Shown: positions 17,496 through 26,631, counted from the first letter of the stretch. The stretch: 64,000 nucleotides of DNA from UBA10646 sp046296295 (GCA_046296295.1 JBKBLG010000011.1:1-64000); one strand, 5' to 3'. The notes: generated by a model from the sequence alone, not told the origin. Translations and numbers: made by a program.

Positions 17496-19427
17496 ATGAT
17501 TAAAATCACCTTTCCAGACGGTGCTATTCGTGAGTACGAAGCAGGAGTTTCGGCTCTGGAAATAGCCAAAAGCATCAGCGAAGGGCTGGCCAGAAAAGTT
17601 TTGGCAGCCAAAGTAAATAATGAAGTATGGGACGCTACACGAACCATAACAACAGACGCTACTTTGAACTTGCTGACGTGGGAAGATGCTGATGGAAAAA
17701 GCACTTTTTGGCATAGTAGTGCTCACTTAATGGCCGAAGCTGTAGAAGCACTGTATCCTGGTGTGAAATTTTGGGTAGGGCCTGCTATTGACCGCGGCTT
17801 TTATTACGACATGGACTTAGGTGACCGTAAGTTGAGTGAAGCCGATTTAGAAGCTATAGAAAAGAAAATGGCAGAATTAGCCAAACAACAAAATACTTAC
17901 TTACGTAAAGAAATATCTAAAAGCGAGGCGATACAATACTTTACAGCAAAAGGTGATGAGTACAAGCTCGATTTGCTTCAAAACCTAGAGGATGGAAATA
18001 TTACCTTTTATACACAAGGTAATTTTACAGATTTATGTCGGGGCCCACACATTCCAACTACTGCACCTATTAAAGCTATTAAACTAACTAATGTTGCAGG
18101 TGCTTATTGGAAGGGTGATGAAAAAAACAAGCAACTTACAAGGGTGTATGGTATAACATTCCCAAATCAAAAAGAGTTAGATGAATACCTGGCACTGTTA
18201 GAAGAGGCTAAAAAGCGAGACCATCGTAAATTAGCGAAAGAATTAAGTTTGTATATTTTCGATGATGATACAGGTAGCGGACTGCCGCTGTGGTTGCCTA
18301 ATGGTGCCATTATTGTTGAAGAACTTGAAAAATTAGCGAAAGAAACAGAAGAAGATGCCGGCTACAAGCGGGTGGTAACACCACATATCGCTAAAGAGAG
18401 TATGTATCTTACTAGCGGACACTTGCCCTATTACAAAGACAGCATGTTTCCGCCGATGGAAATGGATGGAGAACGCTACTATTTAAAGGCAATGAATTGC
18501 CCGCACCATCATAAAATTTTTGATGCCGAGCCTCGTAGTTATCGTGATTTGCCATTCAGGATTGCCGAATATGGTACTTGCTATCGATATGAGCAAAGTG
18601 GAGAGTTGTTTGGTTTAATGCGGGTACGTATGTTGCATATGAACGATGGCCACTTGTATTGCAGCAAAGAGCAATTTTTTGAAGAGTTCAAAGCCGTAAA
18701 TGAAATGTACTTGAAGTACTTTAAAATTTTCGGCATCGATAAATATGTCATGCGTTTAAGCTTACATGCACCAGAAAAGTTAGGGCAGAAATATGTGAAC
18801 GAACCCGAACTTTGGTTAGAAACCGAAGCTATGGTGCGTCAGGTATTAATAGAAACCGGCACACCCTTTATTGAAGTACCCGATGAAGCAGCTTTTTACG
18901 GCCCTAAAATAGATGTACAGATTTACAGTGTTATTGGCAGAGAATTCACATTGGCAACCAATCAGGTAGATTTTAGCAGTGGTAAGCGTTTCAACCTCAG
19001 CTTCACCAATAAAAATAACGAACCAGAAACACCACTCATTATTCACCGTGCACCGCTTGGTACACACGAACGCTTTATTGGCTTTTTACTAGAGCACTAT
19101 GCGGGTAAGTTTCCTGTGTGGTTAAGCCCGTTACAAGTTAAAATTTTACCAATCAGCGATAAGTTTTTACCCTACGCACAGCAAGTAGAAGCCGCTTTAA
19201 AAGCACACCGTGTAAGAGTTGCTATTGATGATCGCAGCGAGAAAATAGGCAAAAAAATTCGTGAAGCCGAACTCAGCCGTGTGCCATACATGCTAGTTGT
19301 AGGTGAAAAAGATATGAACGAAGGCAATGTAAGTGTACGTCGCCAAGGCCAAGGCGATGTTGGTGCCATGCCAATAGCAAGCTTTGTACAGCAAATAGTT
19401 ACAGAAATTAAAGAGCGTAGTAGCTAA
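17496..19427 (+). CDS. thrS: Threonyl-tRNA synthetase
   Basis: Charges tRNA-Thr. 643 residues with an N-terminal TGS domain (MIKITFPDGAIREY), the editing domain with HSSAH at residues 73-77, the class II core with MNCPHHH (zinc and active site, about 335) and motif 3 IHRAPLGTHERF (about 518), and an anticodon-binding C-domain. It is followed by the inverted motif pair at 19448-19486 and by infC, the usual partner. The upstream gap of 127 bases separates it from a divergent gene. Confidence 0.97.
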   Translation: MIKITFPDGAIREYEAGVSALEIAKSISEGLARKVLAAKVNNEVWDATRTITTDATLNLLTWEDADGKSTFWHSSAHLMAEAVEALYPGVKFWVGPAIDRGFYYDMDLGDRKLSEADLEAIEKKMAELAKQQNTYLRKEISKSEAIQYFTAKGDEYKLDLLQNLEDGNITFYTQGNFTDLCRGPHIPTTAPIKAIKLTNVAGAYWKGDEKNKQLTRVYGITFPNQKELDEYLALLEEAKKRDHRKLAKELSLYIFDDDTGSGLPLWLPNGAIIVEELEKLAKETEEDAGYKRVVTPHIAKESMYLTSGHLPYYKDSMFPPMEMDGERYYLKAMNCPHHHKIFDAEPRSYRDLPFRIAEYGTCYRYEQSGELFGLMRVRMLHMNDGHLYCSKEQFFEEFKAVNEMYLKYFKIFGIDKYVMRLSLHAPEKLGQKYVNEPELWLETEAMVRQVLIETGTPFIEVPDEAAFYGPKIDVQIYSVIGREFTLATNQVDFSSGKRFNLSFTNKNNEPETPLIIHRAPLGTHERFIGFLLEHYAGKFPVWLSPLQVKILPISDKFLPYAQQVEAALKAHRVRVAIDDRSEKIGKKIREAELSRVPYMLVVGEKDMNEGNVSVRRQGQGDVGAMPIASFVQQIVTEIKERSS

Positions 19428-19447
19428 TTGATATTTATAAAATCATC

Positions 19448-19486
19448 ATTTACCGCAAGGATATTAAAAAACTCCTTACGGTAAAT
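19448..19486. repeat. Inverted pair of window motifs forming a hairpin between thrS and infC
   Basis: ATTTACCGCAAGG (19448-19460) and CCTTACGGTAAAT (19474-19486) are inverted copies separated by 13 bases. Transcribed, they form a 13-base stem with one G-U or A-C position depending on strand. The hairpin begins 21 bases after the thrS stop. It has no long T-run. Confidence 0.9.
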
Positions 19487-19625
19487 TATCACTAAAATTC
19501 CTGAAAAACAACTATTTTTATCGGTATAAAAAGTAAAAATTACAGGTGATGGCGGCGATTGATGATTATTTGCTAAAATCCCTGCAATTTTGTATCACAA
19601 ATAAATTCTTAACAAAAAGTCATTA

Positions 19626-20219
19626 ATGGCATTACCTAACAGAGGCGGCGGACGTTTTAATCCCAGATTTCAAAGACAAACTGAACCAGAACATCGTATT
19701 AATGAGCGTATCAGAGTACCACAAGTACGGTTAGTAGGCGATAATGTAACCGTTGGTATTTACCCTACACAAGAAGCATTACGCATTGCTCAGTCGTTGG
19801 AACTTGATTTGGTAGAGATTTCACCAAATGCCGATCCGCCAGTATGTAAAGCTATTGATTACAAAAAGTTTTTGTACGAGAAGAAGAAGAAGGAAAAGGA
19901 AATGAAAGCCAATGCCAAGCAAAGCGAGGTAAAGGAAATTCGTTTCACGCCGAGTACCGATGATCATGACTTTGATTTTAAAGCTAAGCACGCTGAAGCT
20001 TTCTTAAAAGAGGGTAATAAAGTTAAGGCGTATGTACAGTTTAAAGGTCGTGCTATTATGTTCCAAGATAGAGGTCAGTTGTTACTGTTGAAGTTTGCGG
20101 AACGCTTACAAGAATTTGGTTCGCTAGAAGCTATGCCTAAAATGGAAGGCAAGCGAATGTTGGCTATGTTCGCTCCGAAAACTGCTAAGAAGAAAAAAGA
20201 AGATGCTCCTAAAGCTTAA
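19626..20219 (+). CDS. infC: Translation initiation factor IF-3
   Basis: 197 residues. The N-domain begins RINERIRVPQVRLVGDN at about residue 25, the interdomain linker is lysine-rich (KKFLYEKKKKEKEMK) and the C-domain has EIRFTPSTDDHDFDFK. The start used is an ordinary ATG, not the rare AUU-type start known in enterobacteria. A short basic tail (KTAKKKKEDAPKA) ends the protein. It is closed off by a motif copy and a bidirectional terminator, so rpmI and rplT, its usual downstream partners, are not cotranscribed here. Confidence 0.96.
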   Translation: MALPNRGGGRFNPRFQRQTEPEHRINERIRVPQVRLVGDNVTVGIYPTQEALRIAQSLELDLVEISPNADPPVCKAIDYKKFLYEKKKKEKEMKANAKQSEVKEIRFTPSTDDHDFDFKAKHAEAFLKEGNKVKAYVQFKGRAIMFQDRGQLLLLKFAERLQEFGSLEAMPKMEGKRMLAMFAPKTAKKKKEDAPKA

Positions 20220-20222
20220 TAC

Positions 20223-20236
20223 ATTTACCGTAAGGT
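20223..20236 (+). repeat. Window motif after infC stop
   Basis: Perfect ATTTACCGTAAGGT beginning 4 bases after the infC stop and 7 bases before the terminator. Confidence 0.9.
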
Positions 20237-20243
20237 GTATATT

Positions 20244-20278
20244 AAAAAAGCCGTTCTAAACTTAGGAACGGCTTTTTT
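20244..20278. terminator. Bidirectional intrinsic terminator between infC and methyltransferase
   Basis: AAAAAAGCCGTTC and GAACGGCTTTTTT form a 13-base stem with A- and T-runs on the two sides, so it can serve both convergent genes. Confidence 0.92.
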
Positions 20279-20300
20279 GTATCGGTTGATGATAGCTGTT

Positions 20301-21128
20301 TTATTTGGCTTTCCACAACATGCCTTCGTACTTAAAACGTTCTAGTTCTAAGTAATAGGTATCGTAATCGTCGAGAAAGTCGTATTGTAAATCATAGTAT
20401 TGCTGTAAGTGTTGGTATAGTTTTGTTTTATTGAAAAACCAGCAAGGATAACTAACTTCAACACCATAAAAATCGGGTGGTACATGTTGTAAGGTAATAC
20501 GGTCGTAATTTTCGCCGTTGTGATAGCCAATATAATCAAGTAGCAAATAAGGTATTTTGTGCTTGGCTACATTGGTAAGAAATTCGTAAGGCTCTGGTAG
20601 GTATTGTAGCACACTGCAAATGAGTAGTACATGTGGTTGCTGTTCTTGTAAGCAGGCCGCTACTGTTGGGTAGAATTTAAGTACATCGTCTTCAAAATAT
20701 TGCTTTCCTTTTTCTACAAAATGTGCTTGTTCTACGATACACCATTGCAGTTGTTGTATATGCTGTAAGTAAGGCCGCATTTGTAAGTATGTGGTGCCTA
20801 AGCTGCCACCAAAATCGAGTACGGTAAGTTGTTGATTATTTTGCCCGGCAATCCAAAGCAAAGAACTTAAAACTGGGAAGTGGTAATGTGGTTTGTCGTA
20901 GATAATACCATCGCGTTCATAAGCAATTTCGCCTTTTTTGAACAACTGTGTGGTGTTAATGATGCGTTCTAGAATAGGAGCAGCATCGTAGCCATTACTT
21001 TTTTGTTGCGCTTCTGCAAAAGAACTGTAATTTCCCTTCCAGCCATACTTAAAACTATACTCTGATAGGGTTATGGCAATGGGTGGTATTAGTTGTTTAA
21101 AAAAATCTTTCATAATGCTAGTGCTCAC
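20301..21128 (-). CDS. Putative SAM-dependent methyltransferase (TIGR04325-like)
   Basis: About 275 residues. The N-terminal block YGWKGNYSSFAEAQQKSNGYD resembles the family of putative methyltransferases often found in surface-polysaccharide loci. A Rossmann motif I-like VLDFGGSLGTTY lies at about residue 95 and a Tyr/Asp-rich C-terminus follows. The start may be at 21128 or at the internal ATG at 21113. It lies 10 bases after lysC on the same strand and may be translationally coupled. The substrate is unknown and there are no sugar genes nearby. Confidence 0.65.
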   Translation of the reverse strand: MSTSIMKDFFKQLIPPIAITLSEYSFKYGWKGNYSSFAEAQQKSNGYDAAPILERIINTTQLFKKGEIAYERDGIIYDKPHYHFPVLSSLLWIAGQNNQQLTVLDFGGSLGTTYLQMRPYLQHIQQLQWCIVEQAHFVEKGKQYFEDDVLKFYPTVAACLQEQQPHVLLICSVLQYLPEPYEFLTNVAKHKIPYLLLDYIGYHNGENYDRITLQHVPPDFYGVEVSYPCWFFNKTKLYQHLQQYYDLQYDFLDDYDTYYLELERFKYEGMLWKAK

Positions 21129-21138
21129 AAGATAATGC

Positions 21139-22398
21139 TTACAGCACTAAAGATTGATAGGTAATAGATGTTTTTTGCTCAAGTATTATTTTCTTACCGG
21201 CAGTTAATTGTGCCATACTATCTGCATTGTAATGCCTTACGGTAAATAATTGCAAGCCCTTACTTACCTGTATGTCGAATATATGTGCAAGGTTAGCGGC
21301 AAGTGCTTCAATTTTTTCGGGCTTATCGTCTATACACAATTGTATGCCAATTGCACCTGTTTGAATTAGATTGGGTTTTATTTTTAATTGTTCGAAGGCT
21401 GCATATAGGGCCATCATGGGTTGTTCGCCTACAAAACTATAATCGAGGGTGTTAAGTTGTAGTAGTACTTGTTGTGCTTTAATAATTACAATAGGTGGTA
21501 GTTGTTTTATACGCTTGCTACTAATGGTAGTACCTGGTAATAGCATATCGTTAAAACATTTTACCTGTAAGGGAATGCCTTTATTTTGAAGTGGTTTAAT
21601 AGTTTTTGGGTGTATTACCTGAGCACCATAATAGGCCATTTCAATTACTTCTTCGAAGCTTAGTTCGGGTAGGTAGGTTGCATTGGCAAATTGCTTAGGG
21701 TCGGCACTCATTACTCCTTCTACATCTTTCCAAATGGTTACACTCTCTGCCGATAAAATATTGGCAAAAATAGCGGCGGTATAATCGCTACCCTCACGGC
21801 CGAGTGTGGTGCTTTCGTTTTCGTCGGTGGCACCAATAAAGCCCTGTGTAACACAAATACTACCTTGCGGTAAATGTTGTGCTAAACTTTGAATTTTTGC
21901 TGTACTGTAACTCCAGTCGATGCCTGCGTCTCTAAAGTTATCATCGGTGTGTAGCACATCTCTTACATCTTGCCATATGGCGTGTAAGCCAATTTCGTTT
22001 AGGTAATAACTAACAATACATGTACTCAACAACTCGCCAATGCATACAATTTGATCGTAATAGTAATCGTAAGAGCGTACCGGCTTATCGTGCAATAACC
22101 ATTCTGCTTCCGTAAAAAAATCTGCTAATTGTGCAGCACAAGCATTGAACCCTGTAACTAATAAATATTTGGCGGTTGTTAGATGCTGCTTTTTTATCTG
22201 ATCGAATAGTTGTAAGGCATCGGTAGTACGTTGTTCAAAAAAGGCGTCGGCAACTTTTTCTAAGGCATTAGTAGTTTTGCCCATTGCTGATATTATTACA
22301 ACAAGTTGTTGGTGTTGATGTGCTTGAAGAATACGGCCTACTTGTTGTATTTTCTCAACACTGCTTACACTTGCACCGCCAAATTTGAATACTTGCAT
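21139..22398 (-). CDS. lysC: Aspartate kinase
   Basis: First step of the aspartate-derived amino acid pathway (lysine, threonine, methionine). 419 residues, a monofunctional type. The N-terminal kinase signature is KFGGASVSS (residues 4-12) and the active-site block is TLGREGSDYTAA at about residue 205. The C-terminal ACT region is short and diverged. No lysine riboswitch is seen in the 52-base upstream gap, which holds a motif copy instead. Two further copies are inside the gene, at 21235-21247 (FTVR) and 21863-21875 (LPQG). Confidence 0.93.
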   Translation of the reverse strand: MQVFKFGGASVSSVEKIQQVGRILQAHQHQQLVVIISAMGKTTNALEKVADAFFEQRTTDALQLFDQIKKQHLTTAKYLLVTGFNACAAQLADFFTEAEWLLHDKPVRSYDYYYDQIVCIGELLSTCIVSYYLNEIGLHAIWQDVRDVLHTDDNFRDAGIDWSYSTAKIQSLAQHLPQGSICVTQGFIGATDENESTTLGREGSDYTAAIFANILSAESVTIWKDVEGVMSADPKQFANATYLPELSFEEVIEMAYYGAQVIHPKTIKPLQNKGIPLQVKCFNDMLLPGTTISSKRIKQLPPIVIIKAQQVLLQLNTLDYSFVGEQPMMALYAAFEQLKIKPNLIQTGAIGIQLCIDDKPEKIEALAANLAHIFDIQVSKGLQLFTVRHYNADSMAQLTAGKKIILEQKTSITYQSLVL

Positions 22399-22420
22399 AC
22401 TATTTTCAGATTGTTCCCTT

Positions 22421-22434
22421 ATTTACCGTAAGGT
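22421..22434 (+). repeat. Window motif between prfB and lysC
   Basis: Perfect ATTTACCGTAAGGT on plus. Both flanking genes read on minus, so this copy is inverted relative to them, unlike most post-stop copies. Confidence 0.9.
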
Positions 22435-22450
22435 ATTTTTTAAAATGGTT

Positions 22451-23552
22451 TTATTGTGCCAAATGGTTTTCATTTTTAATAGCCATGAGGTAGGCCTTGA
22501 TAAAGCCATCTATTTCACCATCCATTACGGGGCCAACATTGCCTACTTCATAATCGGTACGATGGTCTTTAATCATTTTATATGGATGAAACACGTAGCT
22601 ACGAATTTGGCTGCCCCATTCAATTTTCTTTTTGTTGGCATTGGTGGCATTTTTTGCAGCTTCACGTCGTTTAAGTTCTTCTTCGTAGAGGCGACTTTTA
22701 AGCATTTTCATTGCCATTTCGCGGTTTTCGCCTTGGGTGCGGGCTTGTTGGCATTCAACAATAATACCGCTAGGAGCGTGTTTTAAACGTACTGCTGTTT
22801 CTACCTTGTTCACATTTTGGCCACCTTTGCCACCGCTTCTATAAAACTCCCATTCTATATCGGCGGGGTTCACTTCAATATCAATAGTATCATCAATTAA
22901 CGGATATACAAACACACTTGCAAAGCTGGTGTGGCGCCTTGCATTACTATCGAAAGGGCTAATTCGCACTAGCCTATGTACGCCACTTTCGGCTTTTAAA
23001 AAGCCATAAGCAAAGGGGCCATCAAATTGTAGTGTGGCTGCTTTAATGCCTGCCCCATCGCCTTCTTGAAAATCTATTTCTGTTACCTTCCAGCCTTGTT
23101 TATCGCCATACATGCGATACATGCGAAGTAACATTTCGGCCCAATCTTGGCTCTCTGTACCACCCGCACCAGGATTAATTTGTAGTACTGCCGGAAGTTG
23201 ATCTTCCGGCTCGTTGAGTGTGCTTTTAAATTCTGCATCTTCTATTTCCCGTAAGGCATACTCATAGGCTGCGCGGGTTTCGTCTTCAGTGGCTTCACCT
23301 GCCTTCCAAAACTCAAATAAGGTGGCAAAATCTTCTACTGCTGTGGCTACTTGCTTGTATAGTTTTAACCAATATTCATTGTCTTTAATCGACTTCATAA
23401 TATTGGTTGCACGGGTGTTATCGTCCCAAAAACCGGGCGATAAACTCAATTGTTTGTCGTTTTCTACTTTTTGGCTACGGTTATCGTAGTCAAAGAAACC
23501 TCCTCAAGACCATCAAACGGTCTTTTAAAACTTTAATTTGTTCAACTGTCAT
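22451..23552 (-). CDS. prfB: Peptide chain release factor 2, expressed by programmed +1 frameshift
   Basis: Release factor for UGA and UAA codons. The gene starts at ATG 23552 (MTVEQIKVLKDRLMVLRRFL), reaches an in-frame TGA at 23490-23492, and continues in the +1 frame as LDYDNRSQKVENDKQ into the main body. The slip site reads AGGAGG TTT CTT TGA C, the classical RF2 autoregulation site with an internal Shine-Dalgarno sequence. The body carries SPF (stop-codon recognition, in VRISPFDSNARRH) and GGQ (peptide release, in RSGGKGGQNVNK). Starting at the first ATG of the zero-shift body (23449) would miss about 36 residues. A weak motif copy is at 23243-23257. Confidence 0.95.
23489..23504 (-). promoter_or_regulatory. 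prfB programmed frameshift site with internal Shine-Dalgarno
   Basis: On the minus strand: AGGAGG (23504-23499), TTT, CTT (23495-23493), TGA (23492-23490), C. The slippery CTT, the UGA followed by C and the upstream SD agree with the known RF2 recoding signal. Confidence 0.95.
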
Positions 23553-23577
23553 AAGAAAGCGAAGATAAAGTGTGTAA

Positions 23578-23590
23578 CCTTACGGTAAAT
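23578..23590 (-). repeat. Window motif after recF stop
   Basis: ATTTACCGTAAGG in the direction of recF, starting 5 bases after its stop codon, in the 42-base gap before prfB. Confidence 0.9.
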
Positions 23591-23594
23591 AAAA

Positions 23595-24683
23595 CTATGT
23601 GAGTGTAATAATTTGTGGCGTAATGCCAATAGTTTGTAAGTGCTGTAATAACCTTTCGCTGTGTGTATCGGTAATAAAAACTTGTCCTTGATGTTGGATG
23701 CAAACGCTATGAAGTAACTGTTGCATACGTGTGGCATCTAGCTTTTCAAAAACATCGTCTAACAACAAAATTGGAGCAAAGCCTTTTTGCTGTTGCAATA
23801 GGTTGTACTCAGCCAATTTAATAGCAAATAGCATACTCTTTTTTTGTCCCTGACTAGCTATTTGTTTGAAAAGCTGCCCATGCATAAAAATACCGATATC
23901 ATCTTTATGAATACCGCTTCCTGTGCGCTGCATGTAGGTATCGCGTTGCTTATTTTGTAGCAACAAGCTACTCATGTTTTGGGTATGCAAATGCGATTCG
24001 TAGCTTAATGAAATTGGTTCGGCTGCACCACCTGCAATGTGTTGATATTGCTCACCAATAGCTGGTATCAAGCGCTGCAATAATTGTTTTCGGGTATCAT
24101 AAATAGCATCTGCTAATGGAGCTATTTGATGATCGAGTATCTCTAAAACATCGTTATTTAAAACGCCACGTTCAGCAGCATGCTTGAGCAAGCTATTGCG
24201 TTGCTGCAGTAACTTGTTGTATTGAATAAGTTGAAGTAGGTATGTAGGGTTGATTTGACTAATGAGTGTATCTAACCATTTGCGACGCAAATCGCTAGTT
24301 TCGTTGATAATGGCAATATCATCTGGGGCAATCATTACTGCCGGAAATTTGCCAATATGTAGGGCTAGTTTTTTATATGCTATACCATCGCAAGTAATTT
24401 CTTTTTTCCCATTTTCCCTGATGATTGCAGTTATTGTGATTGGCTGTTCATTTACCGTAAGGTTAGCAGCAATACGCATGCCTTGCATACCCTGTTGTAC
24501 ATTCATTTGGTCGCTACTATTAAAATAGCTTTTGGTGAAGCATAAATAATAAATAGCATCGAGTAGGTTGGTTTTTCCAATACCATTGGCGCCACAAATG
24601 CCAATTACCCTTTCGGTAAATGGGAATGTAGCCGAGCTATAATTTTTAAACTGCACTAGTTGTATCTGCCTAATATGCAACAT
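23595..24683 (-). CDS. recF: DNA replication and repair protein RecF
   Basis: SMC-like ATPase that loads RecA at gaps. 362 residues from the ATG at 24683 (MLHIRQIQLVQFKNYS, the usual RecF N-terminus); an ATG three codons earlier is possible. Walker A is GANGIGKTN, Walker B is ILLLDDVFEKLD near residue 300, and the ABC-type signature region reads ASQGQKKSML. One full motif copy lies inside (24450-24463, read NLTVNE) and a one-mismatch copy at 24608-24621. It heads a probable operon that continues into prfB. Confidence 0.93.
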   Translation of the reverse strand: MLHIRQIQLVQFKNYSSATFPFTERVIGICGANGIGKTNLLDAIYYLCFTKSYFNSSDQMNVQQGMQGMRIAANLTVNEQPITITAIIRENGKKEITCDGIAYKKLALHIGKFPAVMIAPDDIAIINETSDLRRKWLDTLISQINPTYLLQLIQYNKLLQQRNSLLKHAAERGVLNNDVLEILDHQIAPLADAIYDTRKQLLQRLIPAIGEQYQHIAGGAAEPISLSYESHLHTQNMSSLLLQNKQRDTYMQRTGSGIHKDDIGIFMHGQLFKQIASQGQKKSMLFAIKLAEYNLLQQQKGFAPILLLDDVFEKLDATRMQQLLHSVCIQHQGQVFITDTHSERLLQHLQTIGITPQIITLT

Positions 24684-24709
24684 GTGTTGCAAATGTATTC
24701 GCTAGCAGC

Positions 24710-25204
24710 TTACCCGAGTTGTTGAATTCTTTGAATAATGCCTGTTGTGCTAAAACCTGCTACAATAGGGTTAATAACAACACGTCCACCGTTGGCCATC
24801 ACTTCTTTTGCACCAACAATTTGTTCTATGGTATAATCGCCACCTTTTACCAGAACATCGGGCATGATGGCTTGAATAAGTTGTAAGGGGGTATCTTCTT
24901 CAAAGATGATTACAGCGTCTACCACTTGTAAGTTCGCTAGTAAGTTGCTCCTGCTATCTTGGTTGTTCACCGGGCGTTCATTACCTTTTAAACGCTTTAC
25001 GCTTGCGTCGGCATTAACACCAACAATAAGATAGTCGGCTTCTTTAGCAGCTTGTTGTAAGCTGGCGATATGGCCACTGTGAAGAATATCGAAACAGCCA
25101 TTGGTGAAAGCAATGGTGCCACTTTTTAAACGCCATGCTGCAATGGTGGGTAGTAACGTTTTAAGTGTGTGTATTTTCTGTGGAATGCTATGAATTACTT
25201 TCAT
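24710..25204 (-). CDS. rfaE2: D-glycero-beta-D-manno-heptose 1-phosphate adenylyltransferase (RfaE2/HldE C-domain type)
   Basis: Cytidylyltransferase-fold enzyme adding AMP to heptose 1-phosphate for lipopolysaccharide core synthesis. 164 residues, a single-domain form. The nucleotide-binding motif is HSGH in TNGCFDILHSGHI, with GVNADASVKRLKG and VLVKGGDYT downstream. Its start overlaps the end of the upstream membrane-protein gene by 17 bases, indicating translational coupling. A related adenylyltransferase specificity cannot be excluded, as the kinase partner is not in the window. Confidence 0.85.
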   Translation of the reverse strand: MKVIHSIPQKIHTLKTLLPTIAAWRLKSGTIAFTNGCFDILHSGHIASLQQAAKEADYLIVGVNADASVKRLKGNERPVNNQDSRSNLLANLQVVDAVIIFEEDTPLQLIQAIMPDVLVKGGDYTIEQIVGAKEVMANGGRVVINPIVAGFSTTGIIQRIQQLG

Positions 25205-26204
25205 TTTTTTTCTGTTTGTTGAGCATTGGCAATAGCAACATGCTTACAAAGCCAACCACAATTACAACAACAAATTGTGCTATCCATTGTAGTGTGCCAT
25301 TAGCATAGCCTAGTTCAAAAGCTACGCCATTACGTTCCATAGCTTCTGCTAAAAATAAGGCATAGCTTCCGATGCCGCCAGGTGTAATAATCATGCCAAC
25401 ACTTCCGAAGGCTAAGCCTGTGAATGCCACTTCAATACCAAGTATATCGCTGCCCTGAGTTGCTTTAAAGCCAAGCCATGTGCCGCCCACATATAACATC
25501 CAAATACCAAAGGTGCTAATAAAAAAACTCCATTTGTGTTGTAGGTTTTTCGCACTGGTTAGGCCGCTCCAGATACCTAGTGCAATGTTTGTTAGCTTTT
25601 TCCGTAAGGCAGTTAAACCATGTTTTTTTACAAGCCATATAGCACTAAGGGTAAGAACCAATAACACAATTATAGTAACTAGTAGCTTGGTTGCCGATGA
25701 TGATTGTTGTGCTACATTGCTTGATGTATGGAGTAGCTCTTGTATGTAGGTAATTACAATATCGTATTGGAAAACAAGTGCAAGGATAAATACAATGCCA
25801 AGACATACTATATCGAATGCCCTTTCGGCTACAATGGTACCCACCAACTTATCGGTAGGTATTTTTTCATAGCGGGTAAGTATGGTGCACTTTAGCACCT
25901 CGCCAAGGCGGGGTACCGCGAGGTTAGCTAAATAACCAATCATTACTGCAAAAAATGCATTTCTAAGGGTTGGCTTATAGCCTAATGGCGTTATTAAAAT
26001 TTGCCAGCGCCAGGCACGTAATATATGGCTACCACTAAGCACAAAAAAAACTGGAATAGCTAACCAATAATTGGCTTCGGCGAGTGCTTTGGTAAATTCT
26101 GGCCACTTATCGTTGGGTATTTGTTGAACACTCCACAGCACCAGAAAAATGCCGATGGCTAGAAAAAAAGCATATTGTAAGAAGCTTTTGAGTTTTTTCG
26201 GCAT
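25188..26204 (-). CDS. Flippase-like integral membrane protein (LPG_synthase_TM / UPF0104 family)
   Basis: 338 residues with about eight hydrophobic segments. The motif AVPRLGEVLKCTIL (about residue 95) and the C-terminal TPGGIGSYALFLAEAM (about 275) are typical of the lysylphosphatidylglycerol synthase membrane domain and YbhN/AglD group. The soluble aminoacyl-transfer domain is absent, so it is not MprF. Members of the group are linked to lipid or glycan translocation. It is coupled to rfaE2 by overlap and lies 34 bases after panD. A near-copy of the motif is at 25597-25610. Confidence 0.8.
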   Translation of the reverse strand: MPKKLKSFLQYAFFLAIGIFLVLWSVQQIPNDKWPEFTKALAEANYWLAIPVFFVLSGSHILRAWRWQILITPLGYKPTLRNAFFAVMIGYLANLAVPRLGEVLKCTILTRYEKIPTDKLVGTIVAERAFDIVCLGIVFILALVFQYDIVITYIQELLHTSSNVAQQSSSATKLLVTIIVLLVLTLSAIWLVKKHGLTALRKKLTNIALGIWSGLTSAKNLQHKWSFFISTFGIWMLYVGGTWLGFKATQGSDILGIEVAFTGLAFGSVGMIITPGGIGSYALFLAEAMERNGVAFELGYANGTLQWIAQFVVVIVVGFVSMLLLPMLNKQKKNESNS

Positions 26205-26238
26205 GCCTATGGTATTGCTAGCAATTTAAAAGATGGCT

Positions 26239-26583
26239 TTATAAACGATTACCTTGTTTCGGGAAAACCACCCAAGGCTTGAAGGTTTTAGCTGCTTCAA
26301 AATTCATTTGAGCATACGAAATAATAATTACAACATCGCCAACGGCGCCGCGGCGGGCAGCCGGACCATTCAAGCAAACGGTGCCGCTACCTCGCTTGCC
26401 TTTAATGATGTATGTTTCAAGGCGTTCGCCGTTATTAACGTTCACTACCTGAATTTTTTCGTGCTCAATAAAGTTGGCGGCATCCATTAAATCCTCATCG
26501 AGGGTAAGGCTGCCTACATAATTTAAATTCGCTTCCGTAATAACGGCACGATGAATTTTTGATTTTAATACTTCTATTTGCAT
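26239..26583 (-). CDS. panD: Aspartate 1-decarboxylase (pyruvoyl enzyme precursor)
   Basis: Makes beta-alanine for pantothenate. 114 residues from ATG 26583, giving the conserved N-terminus MQIEVLKSKIHRAVIT. Self-cleavage occurs between G24 and S25 (in NYVGSLTL), creating the pyruvoyl group on S25. GSGTVCLNGPAARRGAVGD follows at about residue 72. The open frame extends upstream to 26676 but that extension has no family resemblance and carries a motif copy, so it was rejected. TACTTTTG at 26599-26592 on the minus strand looks like a -7 element and would give a nearly leaderless mRNA. Confidence 0.93.
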   Translation of the reverse strand: MQIEVLKSKIHRAVITEANLNYVGSLTLDEDLMDAANFIEHEKIQVVNVNNGERLETYIIKGKRGSGTVCLNGPAARRGAVGDVVIIISYAQMNFEAAKTFKPWVVFPKQGNRL

Positions 26584-26631
26584 AGCGGCGGCAAAAGTAA
26601 GTTTGTTTTTTCGGATTCGGTGCGGCCAATC

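Noticed and set aside
22399..22450. Lysine riboswitch before lysC
   Set aside because: Only 52 bases, filled by the motif copy and the prfB end; far too short for the aptamer.
23449..23552. prfB as a broken gene or sequencing frameshift
   Set aside because: The shift falls exactly on the known RF2 recoding signal, so it is programmed.
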